NCBI RefSeq assembly: GCF_014654365.1 | Contig: NZ_BNAY01000007.1 | Coordinates: 286,170-350,169, forward strand | Source of the DNA: Amycolatopsis oliviviridis | GTDB lineage: Bacteria; Actinomycetota; Actinomycetes; Mycobacteriales; Pseudonocardiaceae | Length of the DNA stretch: 64,000 nt | Direction of reading: 5' to 3' | Part shown: piece after piece, positions 34,734 through 43,700 of the stretch | Layout: each line of letters opens with the position of its first letter | Position numbering within the stretch: position 1 is the first letter of the stretch | Program-made: the position numbers and the translations under genes | Notes under the pieces: generated by a model | The model's database searches: none | The model's input: the letters and a program-made list of their open reading frames with translations, nothing else | Told to the model about the DNA's origin: nothing

Positions 34734-37304
34734 ATGTCCGATTCTCAAGGTACGCCGCCGCTGGTCGGTCAGTATGCGGCGCCTTCGCCTTCGCTGGATC
34801 CGTCGTACTTCTCCTCGGTGGAGGCGATCGACAGCGCCGTCAACGACATCGTGTTCAACTCGGATGGCTCCCAAGCGAGCTTGTCGCGGTCCACGTCCGC
34901 TGAGGCGTGGTACACGCTCGAAGGGAACGTGAACGTGGCGACGGAGGCGCTCGCGGCCATCAACGACAGGTTCGCGAAAGAGATCAAAGCGCTGAGGGAC
35001 GCCCTGGAGGGCGACACCGGCGACGGTTTCACCAAGTACGCGACGGCGATCCTCAACACGAGCGAGGACGTCTACAAGACACTGGCCGAGAAGCAGTTCG
35101 GTCGCGCGATGGGCAACATCGGCCACGCCTCGCAGATCTTCGCCGACGGCTACTGGCGTATCCACGAAGCCGCTGACGAGACCAGGCAGAACCTGCTCAA
35201 CTCGCTGACCACCAACGCGGAGAACCAGGTCGGCCAGGCCGAATCGGTCGCACAGGTCTCGCAAATCCAGGCGCAGTACGACCTGGACGTCAAGGCGATG
35301 TACGAGAAGATGGACATCGCGCTGCTGAAGGATCTGCAGAACGCGCTGGGCGCGCTGGGCACGCAGTACAACGACCGCGGGGCCGAACTGGTCCCGCTCT
35401 ACATCTCCGACGGCAACACCGCCACCGCCGCCCCACTCGCGCAGCCCAACGAGCCCAAGCGGGTCATGCGGTCCGTGGGTCCACAGCAGACCGGGAGCGC
35501 CGGGCAGAACCAGGCCCAGCCCAACTTGCCCGCCGAGCAATACAAACCCGACACCGTCGTCTCGGGCGAGGGCGCACAGCCGAATCTGCCCGCCGAGCAG
35601 TACAAGCCTGACACCGTCGTCCCGGGTGAAGGCGCGCAGCCGAATCTGCCCGCCAGCCAGTACGGGCCCACCACCGCGATCCCGACCGAGGGGACCCAGC
35701 CGAACCTGCCCAAGGAGAAATACGAGCCCGACACCGTGGCTCAGCCGAACCTCCCCAAGGAGAAGTTCGAGCCCGGTAGTCTCGACTCGGCCGGAGGCGC
35801 CACGCAGTCGACCCAGTCGCCCGGGCCCACGAACCCGGGCGTGAGTCCGGAGGCGCAGCAGGCGCTGTCGGACGCGAAGAACGCCGCGGGCGCGGCGATC
35901 GACGGCCTGACGGATCCTGACGGCGCGTCGGGTGGCGGCGAGTCGTCCGGGGGAGCCGGCGGTCCGCTCGGCGCCGGACTCAATCCTGCTTTGGCTGACG
36001 CGAAGAACGCCGCGGGCAAGGCCATCGACGGCCTCTCCTCGGGAGCGGACGACCCGGAGCGCTCGAAGGCCCTGAAGGATGCCAAGCAGGCAGCCGACGA
36101 CGCGATCGACGGCCTGACCGACCCCTCCGCCGCGCCGGGGCAGCTCACCGGAGGCCCCGAACAGGCGAAACTGGAAGAGGCCAAGCAATCGGCCGCCAAG
36201 GCGATCGACGACTTGGCCAAGCCCGGAGATTCCCAGGCCAGGCAAGAGGGTCTGGACTCGGCCAAACAAGCCGCCATGGACGCGATCGACGGTCTCGGAA
36301 CGCAGGACCCGACGGCACCGGGTGCCGGTGATCCCACTGGGGCGGACCAGAACCCGAACCGTGAAGTGCTGATGGACGCGAAGAACGCGGCCGAGAAGGC
36401 GATCGACAGTCTCCTCAAGGACTGCGACGACCCCGAACGCAAGGAAGCGCTTCAGGACGCAAAGGTCGCGGTGAGCGACGCGATCTCCAAGACGGCCGCT
36501 CCCGAACACTTCCAGCGTGTCGAGGACGCGCGGAACGCGGCGGACAACGCGATCGACGGACTGCGCGGCGCCGGGGACGACGCGGGCAGGCAGCAGGCCC
36601 TGGACGAGGCGCGGGCCACTGCGGACAAGGCCATCGGCCAGATCAACGACGCCGCCGGGCTCGACGGCCCCCAGCACGATCAGGCGCTGAACCAGGCGAA
36701 GGAGTCGGCGGACAAGGCACTCGACGCGCTCTCCCAGCCCGGTGACTCGCCTGCCGAGCGGCAGGCGCTGGCCGATGCGAAGGAGGCCGTGCACAAGGCC
36801 ATCGGCGAGATCGGTGGTGGCGGCGAAGACGACGCCATGCGCCAATTCCTGGAGCCCGGCAAGGGAAGTTTCGAGCCACCTCGCGGCGGGATCGGCGGCG
36901 GAGCGGGTGGTGGGCCTGCCGGGACCGGCGACATCGGCCTGACGTCGGCGGACCCATCCGCCGGTGGCGCCGGTGCCGGAGGTGCCTCGGGTGGCGGTGC
37001 GGGAGCGGGTGGTGGTGCCGCCGGTGGGCAGAGCCCCGCCAGGTTCGACACCCAGCCGTTGCAGTCCGCTCCGGCCGCGGCGAGCGCTCAGAGCGGTCCC
37101 GGCATGAGCCCGGGCGCTGCTCCCGGCGGAGCCGGCGCGCAAGGAGGCATGCCGATGTCCCCGATGGGCATGGGCGGTATGGGCGGCGGCGGTCAGCAGG
37201 ACAACAAGGAACGGGAGCCGCAGATCTGGATGCAGGCCGAAGAGGGTGCCTGGGGCGACGGGGATGACGCCGCCTCGCAGAACCAGGTGCTGGGCAGGAC
37301 CTGA
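34734..37304 (+). CDS. Repetitive ESX-linked EspB/PPE-like protein
   Basis: An 856-residue protein. Residues 1-230 are a long helical bundle (FTKYATAILNTSEDVYKTL and on) like the N-terminal part of PPE/EspB proteins. Next are five units beginning xQPNLP (about 20 residues each), then eleven Ala-rich units of the form DAKxAAxxAIDGL. The end is a Gly/Ala/Met-rich region and a tail with VLGRT. AAGGA precedes the ATG. No signal peptide, so export would be by ESX. The Ala repeats should form extended helices. The next gene starts three bases after its stop. Confidence 0.7.
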   Translation: MSDSQGTPPLVGQYAAPSPSLDPSYFSSVEAIDSAVNDIVFNSDGSQASLSRSTSAEAWYTLEGNVNVATEALAAINDRFAKEIKALRDALEGDTGDGFTKYATAILNTSEDVYKTLAEKQFGRAMGNIGHASQIFADGYWRIHEAADETRQNLLNSLTTNAENQVGQAESVAQVSQIQAQYDLDVKAMYEKMDIALLKDLQNALGALGTQYNDRGAELVPLYISDGNTATAAPLAQPNEPKRVMRSVGPQQTGSAGQNQAQPNLPAEQYKPDTVVSGEGAQPNLPAEQYKPDTVVPGEGAQPNLPASQYGPTTAIPTEGTQPNLPKEKYEPDTVAQPNLPKEKFEPGSLDSAGGATQSTQSPGPTNPGVSPEAQQALSDAKNAAGAAIDGLTDPDGASGGGESSGGAGGPLGAGLNPALADAKNAAGKAIDGLSSGADDPERSKALKDAKQAADDAIDGLTDPSAAPGQLTGGPEQAKLEEAKQSAAKAIDDLAKPGDSQARQEGLDSAKQAAMDAIDGLGTQDPTAPGAGDPTGADQNPNREVLMDAKNAAEKAIDSLLKDCDDPERKEALQDAKVAVSDAISKTAAPEHFQRVEDARNAADNAIDGLRGAGDDAGRQQALDEARATADKAIGQINDAAGLDGPQHDQALNQAKESADKALDALSQPGDSPAERQALADAKEAVHKAIGEIGGGGEDDAMRQFLEPGKGSFEPPRGGIGGGAGGGPAGTGDIGLTSADPSAGGAGAGGASGGGAGAGGGAAGGQSPARFDTQPLQSAPAAASAQSGPGMSPGAAPGGAGAQGGMPMSPMGMGGMGGGGQQDNKEREPQIWMQAEEGAWGDGDDAASQNQVLGRT
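35514..35795 (+). repeat. Five QPNLP repeats in the 856-residue protein
   Basis: Units start at 35514, 35574, 35634, 35694 and 35739. The first three are 60 bases each; the fourth is 45. Core residues: QPNLP, then a charged residue, Y or F, P and T or S. Confidence 0.85.
35871..36812 (+). repeat. Eleven DAKxAAxxAIDGL repeats
   Basis: Eleven 13-residue cores separated by variable Gly/Pro/Ser spacers of about 10-25 residues, the first at 35871 and the last at 36774. Key positions are Asp/Glu-Ala-Lys, two small residues and Ala-Ile-Asp/Gly-Leu. The helical Ala-rich pattern resembles FIVAR-like wall-binding repeats, but that is only a visual similarity. Confidence 0.8.
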
Positions 37305-37307
37305 TCC

Positions 37308-38936
37308 GTGGAAGCCCCCGAACCCGATCCGGTTGACGACCCGGAACTTCAGCTCCTCACCGCCGATCAGCTCGCGCAGCTGATCAACGAAGTGAGCCCG
37401 AATGTCTTCTACGAGCGTGCGGCCGCGTTCGACACCGCGATGGCGAGGCTGGAACAGGTCCAGGACGACCTGCGGCGTCAAACCCGGAACCTGTGGGAAG
37501 CCTGGACCGGCCGGGGCGCGGATTCGTTCGAGGAACTGGTGCAGCGGGTGACCGGTGCCACCGGCTCGGTCGTGCAGGCCATGGCCACCCCGGGCTACGG
37601 AGAGGCCCTGCGCCGGACGGGCGACGCCCTGGCCCACGCGCAGCAGCGGATCCGTGACTTGCAGACGCAGAACCGCAGTGGCGACGTAGACGCCACCCGA
37701 CAGGTTCTGCACGACCTCGGCACGGCCTATCGCGACATCGGCGTCGGCGTCGTGCCGCTTCCCGAAGCCGTCACCGAGCAGAAGCAGGCGGCCGCCTCCG
37801 GAGCTGCCGGGGGCGGGGGCGCGCGGCAGACCGTGCAGAACCTTCCGGCAGTCATCGTGCACCCGCAGACCGCCGGCCGGCCCGCCGGACACGAACCCGG
37901 TATGGCCGCGCCGGCGGCGCTGGCTCTCGCACCGATGGCGGCGTCCGCCTTTGCGTCCGGTACCGGGTCCGTGGGGCGGGGCTCGTCGGCCGCCACTCCG
38001 GTTTCGGCTTCGCGGACGGATGAGGACGCCGTCGTCCCCGCGGTGCTGGGACGGGGTGACGCGGCGGTCCCGATGGCGATGGTCCTTCCGGCGGCCGCCG
38101 GGCTTCACACGGTCGGCGCGTCCGTGCTGGGCCGTACGGCGAAGCCCGCCGCGTCCCGGCCCGCCGGAGCGAAGCAAGAACATGGCTTCGCCAAACGCGA
38201 GCGGGATCGCGAGAATGCGCGCGAGGAGCGGCCGGAGAAGGTGGTCTCTACGTCGGCGGGTCCGGAGCTTCGCGAAGCGTCGGCGCCCCAGAAGGCGAGC
38301 GCAGCGGCACAACCGGCCACCACGGCGGCGCCCGCACCTGTGGCGCCCGCGACGTCCGCAGCACCAGCGACGTCCACGACGCCCCAGGTTGCGACCGCGC
38401 ACGCGACCGCCACGCAACCCCTGCCTCCGCTCCAGAACGCCCCCGACCCCGGTCGCGGACCGGTCGGTTCGTCGGCCCTGCCCGGCGGAGCCCTGTCCGC
38501 GGATATTCTGGCAGCGCCGGGCAAAGGTCCCCTGGAAGCAGCCTTGCCTGCTTCGCCCGCCTTCCGTCCGGTGCCGGGAGAAGCTGCCGGGACGACGCTG
38601 CCCGACACACCGCTGCTCGCGCCCCATTCCGCGAGTACGGGCAGAGCAGGCGATGCCGCGTTCATCGGTGGTTATGGAGGCCACATTTCCCGGGGCGCGC
38701 AGGGGCACGAAGATTCAACGAACGATCACCATCCGGCCGGTTTGCTGGGAGCGGACTCCCAAGTTTGGAATGCTTCCAGTGAGGGCGCGTTGGTACTCGG
38801 GCGCCCTGTGGCGCCGCCTCCGTCCGTCGATGAAAGCGACCGCGATCCCTTGCCGGGCAAGGAAGTCGGCGGCGCTGACCCTGCCGCGTCTTCATTGCCC
38901 GTGTTAGGTCGTCCCGATTCGCGTAAGGAGAACTGA
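37308..38936 (+). CDS. WXG100-domain protein with long disordered tail
   Basis: A 542-residue protein. Residues 1-160 are a helical WXG100-type domain with EAWTGRGAD at about residue 65. The remainder is Pro/Ala/Thr-rich and looks disordered. Four VLGR tetrapeptides are spaced through the tail and at the C-terminus (38043, 38124, 38793, 38901). GTG start three bases after the previous stop. Likely an ESX substrate of the EspB/PPE class. Confidence 0.7.
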   Translation: MEAPEPDPVDDPELQLLTADQLAQLINEVSPNVFYERAAAFDTAMARLEQVQDDLRRQTRNLWEAWTGRGADSFEELVQRVTGATGSVVQAMATPGYGEALRRTGDALAHAQQRIRDLQTQNRSGDVDATRQVLHDLGTAYRDIGVGVVPLPEAVTEQKQAAASGAAGGGGARQTVQNLPAVIVHPQTAGRPAGHEPGMAAPAALALAPMAASAFASGTGSVGRGSSAATPVSASRTDEDAVVPAVLGRGDAAVPMAMVLPAAAGLHTVGASVLGRTAKPAASRPAGAKQEHGFAKRERDRENAREERPEKVVSTSAGPELREASAPQKASAAAQPATTAAPAPVAPATSAAPATSTTPQVATAHATATQPLPPLQNAPDPGRGPVGSSALPGGALSADILAAPGKGPLEAALPASPAFRPVPGEAAGTTLPDTPLLAPHSASTGRAGDAAFIGGYGGHISRGAQGHEDSTNDHHPAGLLGADSQVWNASSEGALVLGRPVAPPPSVDESDRDPLPGKEVGGADPAASSLPVLGRPDSRKEN

Positions 38937-38937
38937 G

Positions 38938-39405
38938 ATGTCCACAGAGAACCGGTTCGATCCCGACGCCGGTATCGAGGAGGCCATGGCCGCGCTGGAA
39001 CGGGAACGCGAGAAGCTCGGCAAGCTCAGCGAACACTGGCGTGACGGGCGGACGACGGTCCGGGCGAAGGACCAGTCCCTGTCGATGACGTTCGACGGAC
39101 GAGGCGAACTCGTCGAGATGTCGTTCAACGAAGCCAAATACCGCAAGCTCGCGCCGGCGCAGCTGGCCAGCGTCGTCGTCGAGACACTGCAGCGTGGACG
39201 CGCCGAGAGCGCTGCCAAGATGTCCGAGCTCATGGGCACCGGCAGCGCGACCGGCCTGAACTTCCAGGACCTCGCCGCGGGCAAGGCGGATCCGCTGGAA
39301 CTGCTGGACACCTTGATCTCGCCGATGCTCGACCAGGTGGGCGGCATGGAGGAGATCTCGTCAGGCAGGTCCAAGAACCGTGACGGGGGCGACTCCCATG
39401 GCTGA
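38938..39405 (+). CDS. YbaB/EbfC-family (EspL-like) protein
   Basis: A 155-residue protein with the YbaB/EbfC nucleoid-protein fold: a long first helix (IEEAMAALEREREKL), a beta segment with SMTFDGRGELVEMSF, and a C-terminal helix. ESX loci often carry such a gene (EspL in mycobacteria), thought to act as a cytoplasmic chaperone or stability factor. One base separates it from the stop of the previous gene, and its end overlaps the next gene by eight bases. Confidence 0.8.
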   Translation: MSTENRFDPDAGIEEAMAALEREREKLGKLSEHWRDGRTTVRAKDQSLSMTFDGRGELVEMSFNEAKYRKLAPAQLASVVVETLQRGRAESAAKMSELMGTGSATGLNFQDLAAGKADPLELLDTLISPMLDQVGGMEEISSGRSKNRDGGDSHG

Positions 39406-39739
39406 GCAGTTCCGGATCGACCCTGACGGCGTGCGGCAGGCGACGGCCGGTCTGGCCTCGGTCACCAGCGATCTGATGGCCGCGCTGGGCGCGCTCAACG
39501 GAACCCTCGACCAGTACGAAGGGTGCTGGGGTGACGACGAGATCGGCAAGAAGTTCGCAGGCGGCTACAAGGGCGACTCGGAAGGGGCCCGGCAGACGCT
39601 CGGGCAACTGACGGAGGGTCTGGGCGAGACGGTCACCGGCGTCAACAAGACCGTCGACGAGTTCGTGGGCCTGGACGAGGACAACGCCAAGGCCTTCGAC
39701 CAGCAACTGGGTGAAGAGATGCGAAAAGCCGGCGGTTGA
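39398..39739 (+). CDS. WXG100-type ESX protein
   Basis: A 113-residue helical protein with GCWGDDEIG in the turn region at residues 42-50, matching the WXG100 family. It overlaps the YbaB-like gene and stands 62 bases upstream of the giant gene, so it could be the dedicated export partner of the giant protein's WXG100-like N-terminus. Confidence 0.8.
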   Translation: MAEQFRIDPDGVRQATAGLASVTSDLMAALGALNGTLDQYEGCWGDDEIGKKFAGGYKGDSEGARQTLGQLTEGLGETVTGVNKTVDEFVGLDEDNAKAFDQQLGEEMRKAGG

Positions 39740-39801
39740 GAAAGCCGTTGCTGTGCCAAGAATGAGTCCGTGGTGGTGATCGTCGGGTAAGGAGGTGGCA
39801 A

Positions 39802-40740
39802 GTGGCAGAGGGTGGTTCCGTCGAGTTGCCCAAGTCCTTGCAGACGTTCTTCAAGGTCACGCTCGGCATGGAATGGCCCGAGGCCAACGTCGGCAACATG
39901 CGGGCCATGTCGCAGGCGTGGGCCGACTTCGCCGAAAAACTCGAAGAGTTCATCGGTGACGCGGGCGACGTTTCGAACGCCCTCGACCGCGCGATCGACG
40001 GCGACTACGCGGAATCCATGCGGGAATGGTTCGCCGGCAAGCTTCTGCCGTCGGCCGACCAGCTCAGGGAAGCCGCGGCCGCCTTCGCGAAGATGATCAA
40101 GGCGACCGCGGCGGACGTCGAGAAGTCGCAGATCCTCATGATCACGATGGCGCTGCTTGCGTTGGCGACCGTGATCGAGTTGATCGCCTCACTGATCTTC
40201 GCCTGGATGGTCCCGGCGGTCACCGCCGCGACCCAGTTGTCCCTGCGCCTGATCCTGCGGATGCTGCTGAACCGCATCACCTCGATCACCGCCGCCCAGG
40301 CGGCGAAGGCGGCGGGCAGGCTCACCATGGACATGGCGGCCTTCGCCGCCATGGGCGCCGGCCTGATGGTGGCCATTGACTCGATCGCCCAAGGCGTTCA
40401 GATGGCCTACGGCGTCCGGGACGACTTCGACTCCGAATCGCTCGGGAAGTCCGCGATCGGCGGCGCGATCGGCGGTGCGGCGGCCGGTCTGACGCACAGC
40501 ATCGCCCGGTTCGTCGTGAGCGGCGCCAAGGCCGCGGCCACCGTGGCGAGCAAGGAGATTCCTGGCTGGATGGTCGCGCTCGGACAGGCGGGTTACTCGA
40601 CCGGACAGGTCGCGGCGGTCGCCTGGAGCAACCCGATCGTCAACATCGCCGTCGATCAGCCCGACGCGTTCTGGGGCGGCATCCTCGGCGCGCTGGGCGC
40701 CTTCGGCGGCGTCGGCAAGCCGAGCGATACCGGCGGATCC
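39802..40740 (+). other. CpnT-like WXG100/hydrophobic N-terminal domain
   Basis: Part of the giant protein, residues 1-313. It has a helical start (MEWPEANVGNMRAMSQAW), then a 45-residue hydrophobic hairpin at about 112-157 and another at about 180-197. This is the layout of the N-terminal domain of CpnT-type ESX toxins. Confidence 0.6.
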
Positions 40741-43700
40741 ACGAACACCAAGCTCGACGACATCGACCTGACCTTCCCCGGCGAAGTCGAGGCGCCGCCG
40801 GCTTACGAAGTCGGGCCCGACGGTTCGTTCTCGGCGTTTCCGGACGAGAAACCGCCGGTATATTCGGAAAAGCCGTCCGCCGGTGAGATCACTGGGGACA
40901 GCACGGCTCCGCTGCGGGAGAAGCCGTCGGCCGCCGCGCCCGACACCAGCGGTGGTCAGCCACTGGTGATCCCGCGCCAGCCCGGTGAGGTGCTTCCCGG
41001 TGTCATGGATTCCGGCACCGTGCAGCAGATCCCGGTCGTTTCCAGCGGTGGGACGTCGCTCGGGCAGTTGTTCACCGAGAGCCCGCAACAAGGTCTGGGA
41101 AGCGGCGAGGGCCGGCCGGTAACCGAAGGCGCTCCGGTCACCGGCGACGCTCCCGCTGTCGGCTTCACCCCGGTGGCAGGCGGGATTTCGGGTGGTACCG
41201 GGAGTTCTGGGACCGGCACCACTCCGGCCTCGTCCGGGTCCGGTGGGACCGCGACGACACCGGCCGTGGGCACCGCTCCGGCCACCAGCGGCGCCCCCGT
41301 CACGGGCACCGCCCCGGCCACCAGTGGCGGTTCCACCGCTCCGGTCACAAGCGGCACCCCGACCGGCTCGACCACTCCGGCCGGCCCTGCCGTCGGTGCC
41401 ACGCCTGGTACCGGGACTTCGAGCGGTGCTCCGGGCGCGGGAACCACCCCCGCGACGAGCGCTGCGCCGTCCACCGGTACGGGGACATCCAGCCCTTCCG
41501 CGGGAACCGCACCTGCCACGAGCGGTGCTCCGGGCACGGGGACCACGCCGACGACGAGTGGCGCGCCCTCCACTGGAACCACACCCACCAGCGGCCCGAC
41601 CGTGCCCGCCACGAGCGGGACCCCGATCACTCCGACGACCGGTACCGCTTCCGCGTCGGGCGCGACACCTGCCACCGGCGCCACTCCAGCAACCGGCACC
41701 ACGCCTGTCACGGGTCCCTCGACCTCCAGCGGCACACCGCTCGCCTCGACGTCGCCGTCGACCGGTGGCGCCCCGGGTTCCTCGACCTCGAACACCGCTC
41801 CGGTCACGGGCGCCGGCGCCGCTTCGCCTTCGAACGCCGTGCCGTCGTCCAGCAGCGGTCCGTCGACGGGTGGAGCACCCGCCGCTTCTTCGCAGACACA
41901 GCAGTTCTTGCGCGGCGAGACGCCGAAGGCGCTTCCCGAAACCGACGCGACGCGGACCCCGTCGACAACGGCGGGATCGTCGGCCACACCGCCGACTCCG
42001 CCGGGCACACCGCCCGCCACACCGTCGGGCACCACAAACACCACACCGTCGTCCCCGGCCACCCCGTCGAGCACGCCGACCCCGTCGGCGACGACCACAC
42101 CGCCCGCGCCCCCGACTTCTCCGCTGACTCCGTCGACGGCCACGCCGACCACTCCGGTGGCCACGCCCGCCTCGTCGACGACTGCGCCGGGGACTCCATC
42201 GACCCCAGCCACCCCGCAGGGCACCACACCGTCGTCCGCGACCCCGGCGACTCCGCCCACGTCCCCTGCCTCCGGCACACCGTCGAGCCCGTCCCCGGCC
42301 ACCCCGGCGAACCCCTCCACGCCGAATGCGCAGCTGACTCCCGCGCCGTCGGCAGACTCCGGCACCAAGCCCCCGGCGCAGACCAGCTCGCAACCGCGGA
42401 CCGACGCGGGTCCGCGACCGGCGGATGCCGAACCGCCGAAGCCGAACGTGCCGCCGGACCGGCCGAACACCGCGTCCGCCGGAACACGGTCCGGGGGAGA
42501 CCGGGCCCCGGGCCAGCTGGAGCCACAGCATCCCGCGGCGGCGGATGGACGTGGGCCGGACAAGGTCACCGGCGGTCCCGCGCGGCCGCAGCGTTCCACG
42601 AACACGACGGACGCCACCGACGCCCAGGCGGCCGCGCTGGCCGCTCAGTTCGGCCTGAGCAGGCCGGACGACACCGCCGTCCCGAACCGCAGTGACGCTG
42701 CGGAGTCCCGACCCGATCTCGTTCCCACAGTGGAATGGAACGCCGTCCGTGACCAGGTGGCGCCGACCCGGCATCGAGCAGAGCGGCTGGAGCCGGACGA
42801 GGCGGGCGGTGAAGGACTGATCCTCCAGACCCGCTTCGACGTGCGTCGTGGCGAAGTCGGCCAAGGGCGCTGGGTGCGCGAGGTCTCGATCCCGGTCGAC
42901 CTGATGTCCTCGTCGGGCGCCGTCGACGCCGGTGCCCGTCGTGAGTGGGCTCAGGACCTGCAGCGAACGCTGGACGAGCGGGTCAACGGCCGTCACCGGT
43001 TCCCCAACGGCGATCAGCTGCACGTCGTGCTCGATGCCCGGACGCCCAACGGCGTGCCGCGGCCGGGATGGGAGACCGATTCGGCGCGGCGGGTGCCCGT
43101 CGAGGTCGTGGACAACGCGGACCGGTCCGGGCAGCTGACCTGGCGCCTCGGCGACACCCGCGACGCGGTAGCGCAGATGTTGCGGTTCACCGGCACCACC
43201 GTGGCGCCAGGAAACCTGCGTCTGTCCACATCGGACATAGTGGGAATCGACGAGACCATCCGCCTCACCCCGGGCGAGACGACCGCGGCGGCTCCGGACT
43301 CCGCGGCGGCGCAGCCCTCCGTCGTCACCGACGGCCCCGCGACGGTGCCGGACGGGCAAACCGCCGGCCCAGGCAGGATCGTGTGGTCGCAACGGTTCGA
43401 GACCGCGGGCACGTCGTGGACCCGCGGTGAGGACGGCTGGTACCTCGCGGATGCCGCCGGTTCCCTGGACCGCGGCCGGGGCACGGACCCGGTCGTGCTG
43501 CCGAAAGGCACCAGGGCCGTGTTCGGCCCGGACGGCGAGATGCGGCACGTGGTCCTGCCGGACGGCATCAGCTACGAACGTGATCTGCGTGGCGAATGGT
43601 CGCCGCCGCGCACCGAGGGCGGGGATGTGCGAGCCCGCAAGACCGACGAGACGACGACGCTGCGGGCGGCCGACGGGTCGACGCTGGTCGAGCTGAAGGC

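Noticed and set aside
34728..38708. A 1,326-codon open frame on the minus strand, opposite the repetitive ESX genes
   Set aside because: It is a shadow of two clear plus-strand genes with good ribosome sites and WXG100-type sequence; the antisense translation is Arg-rich noise.
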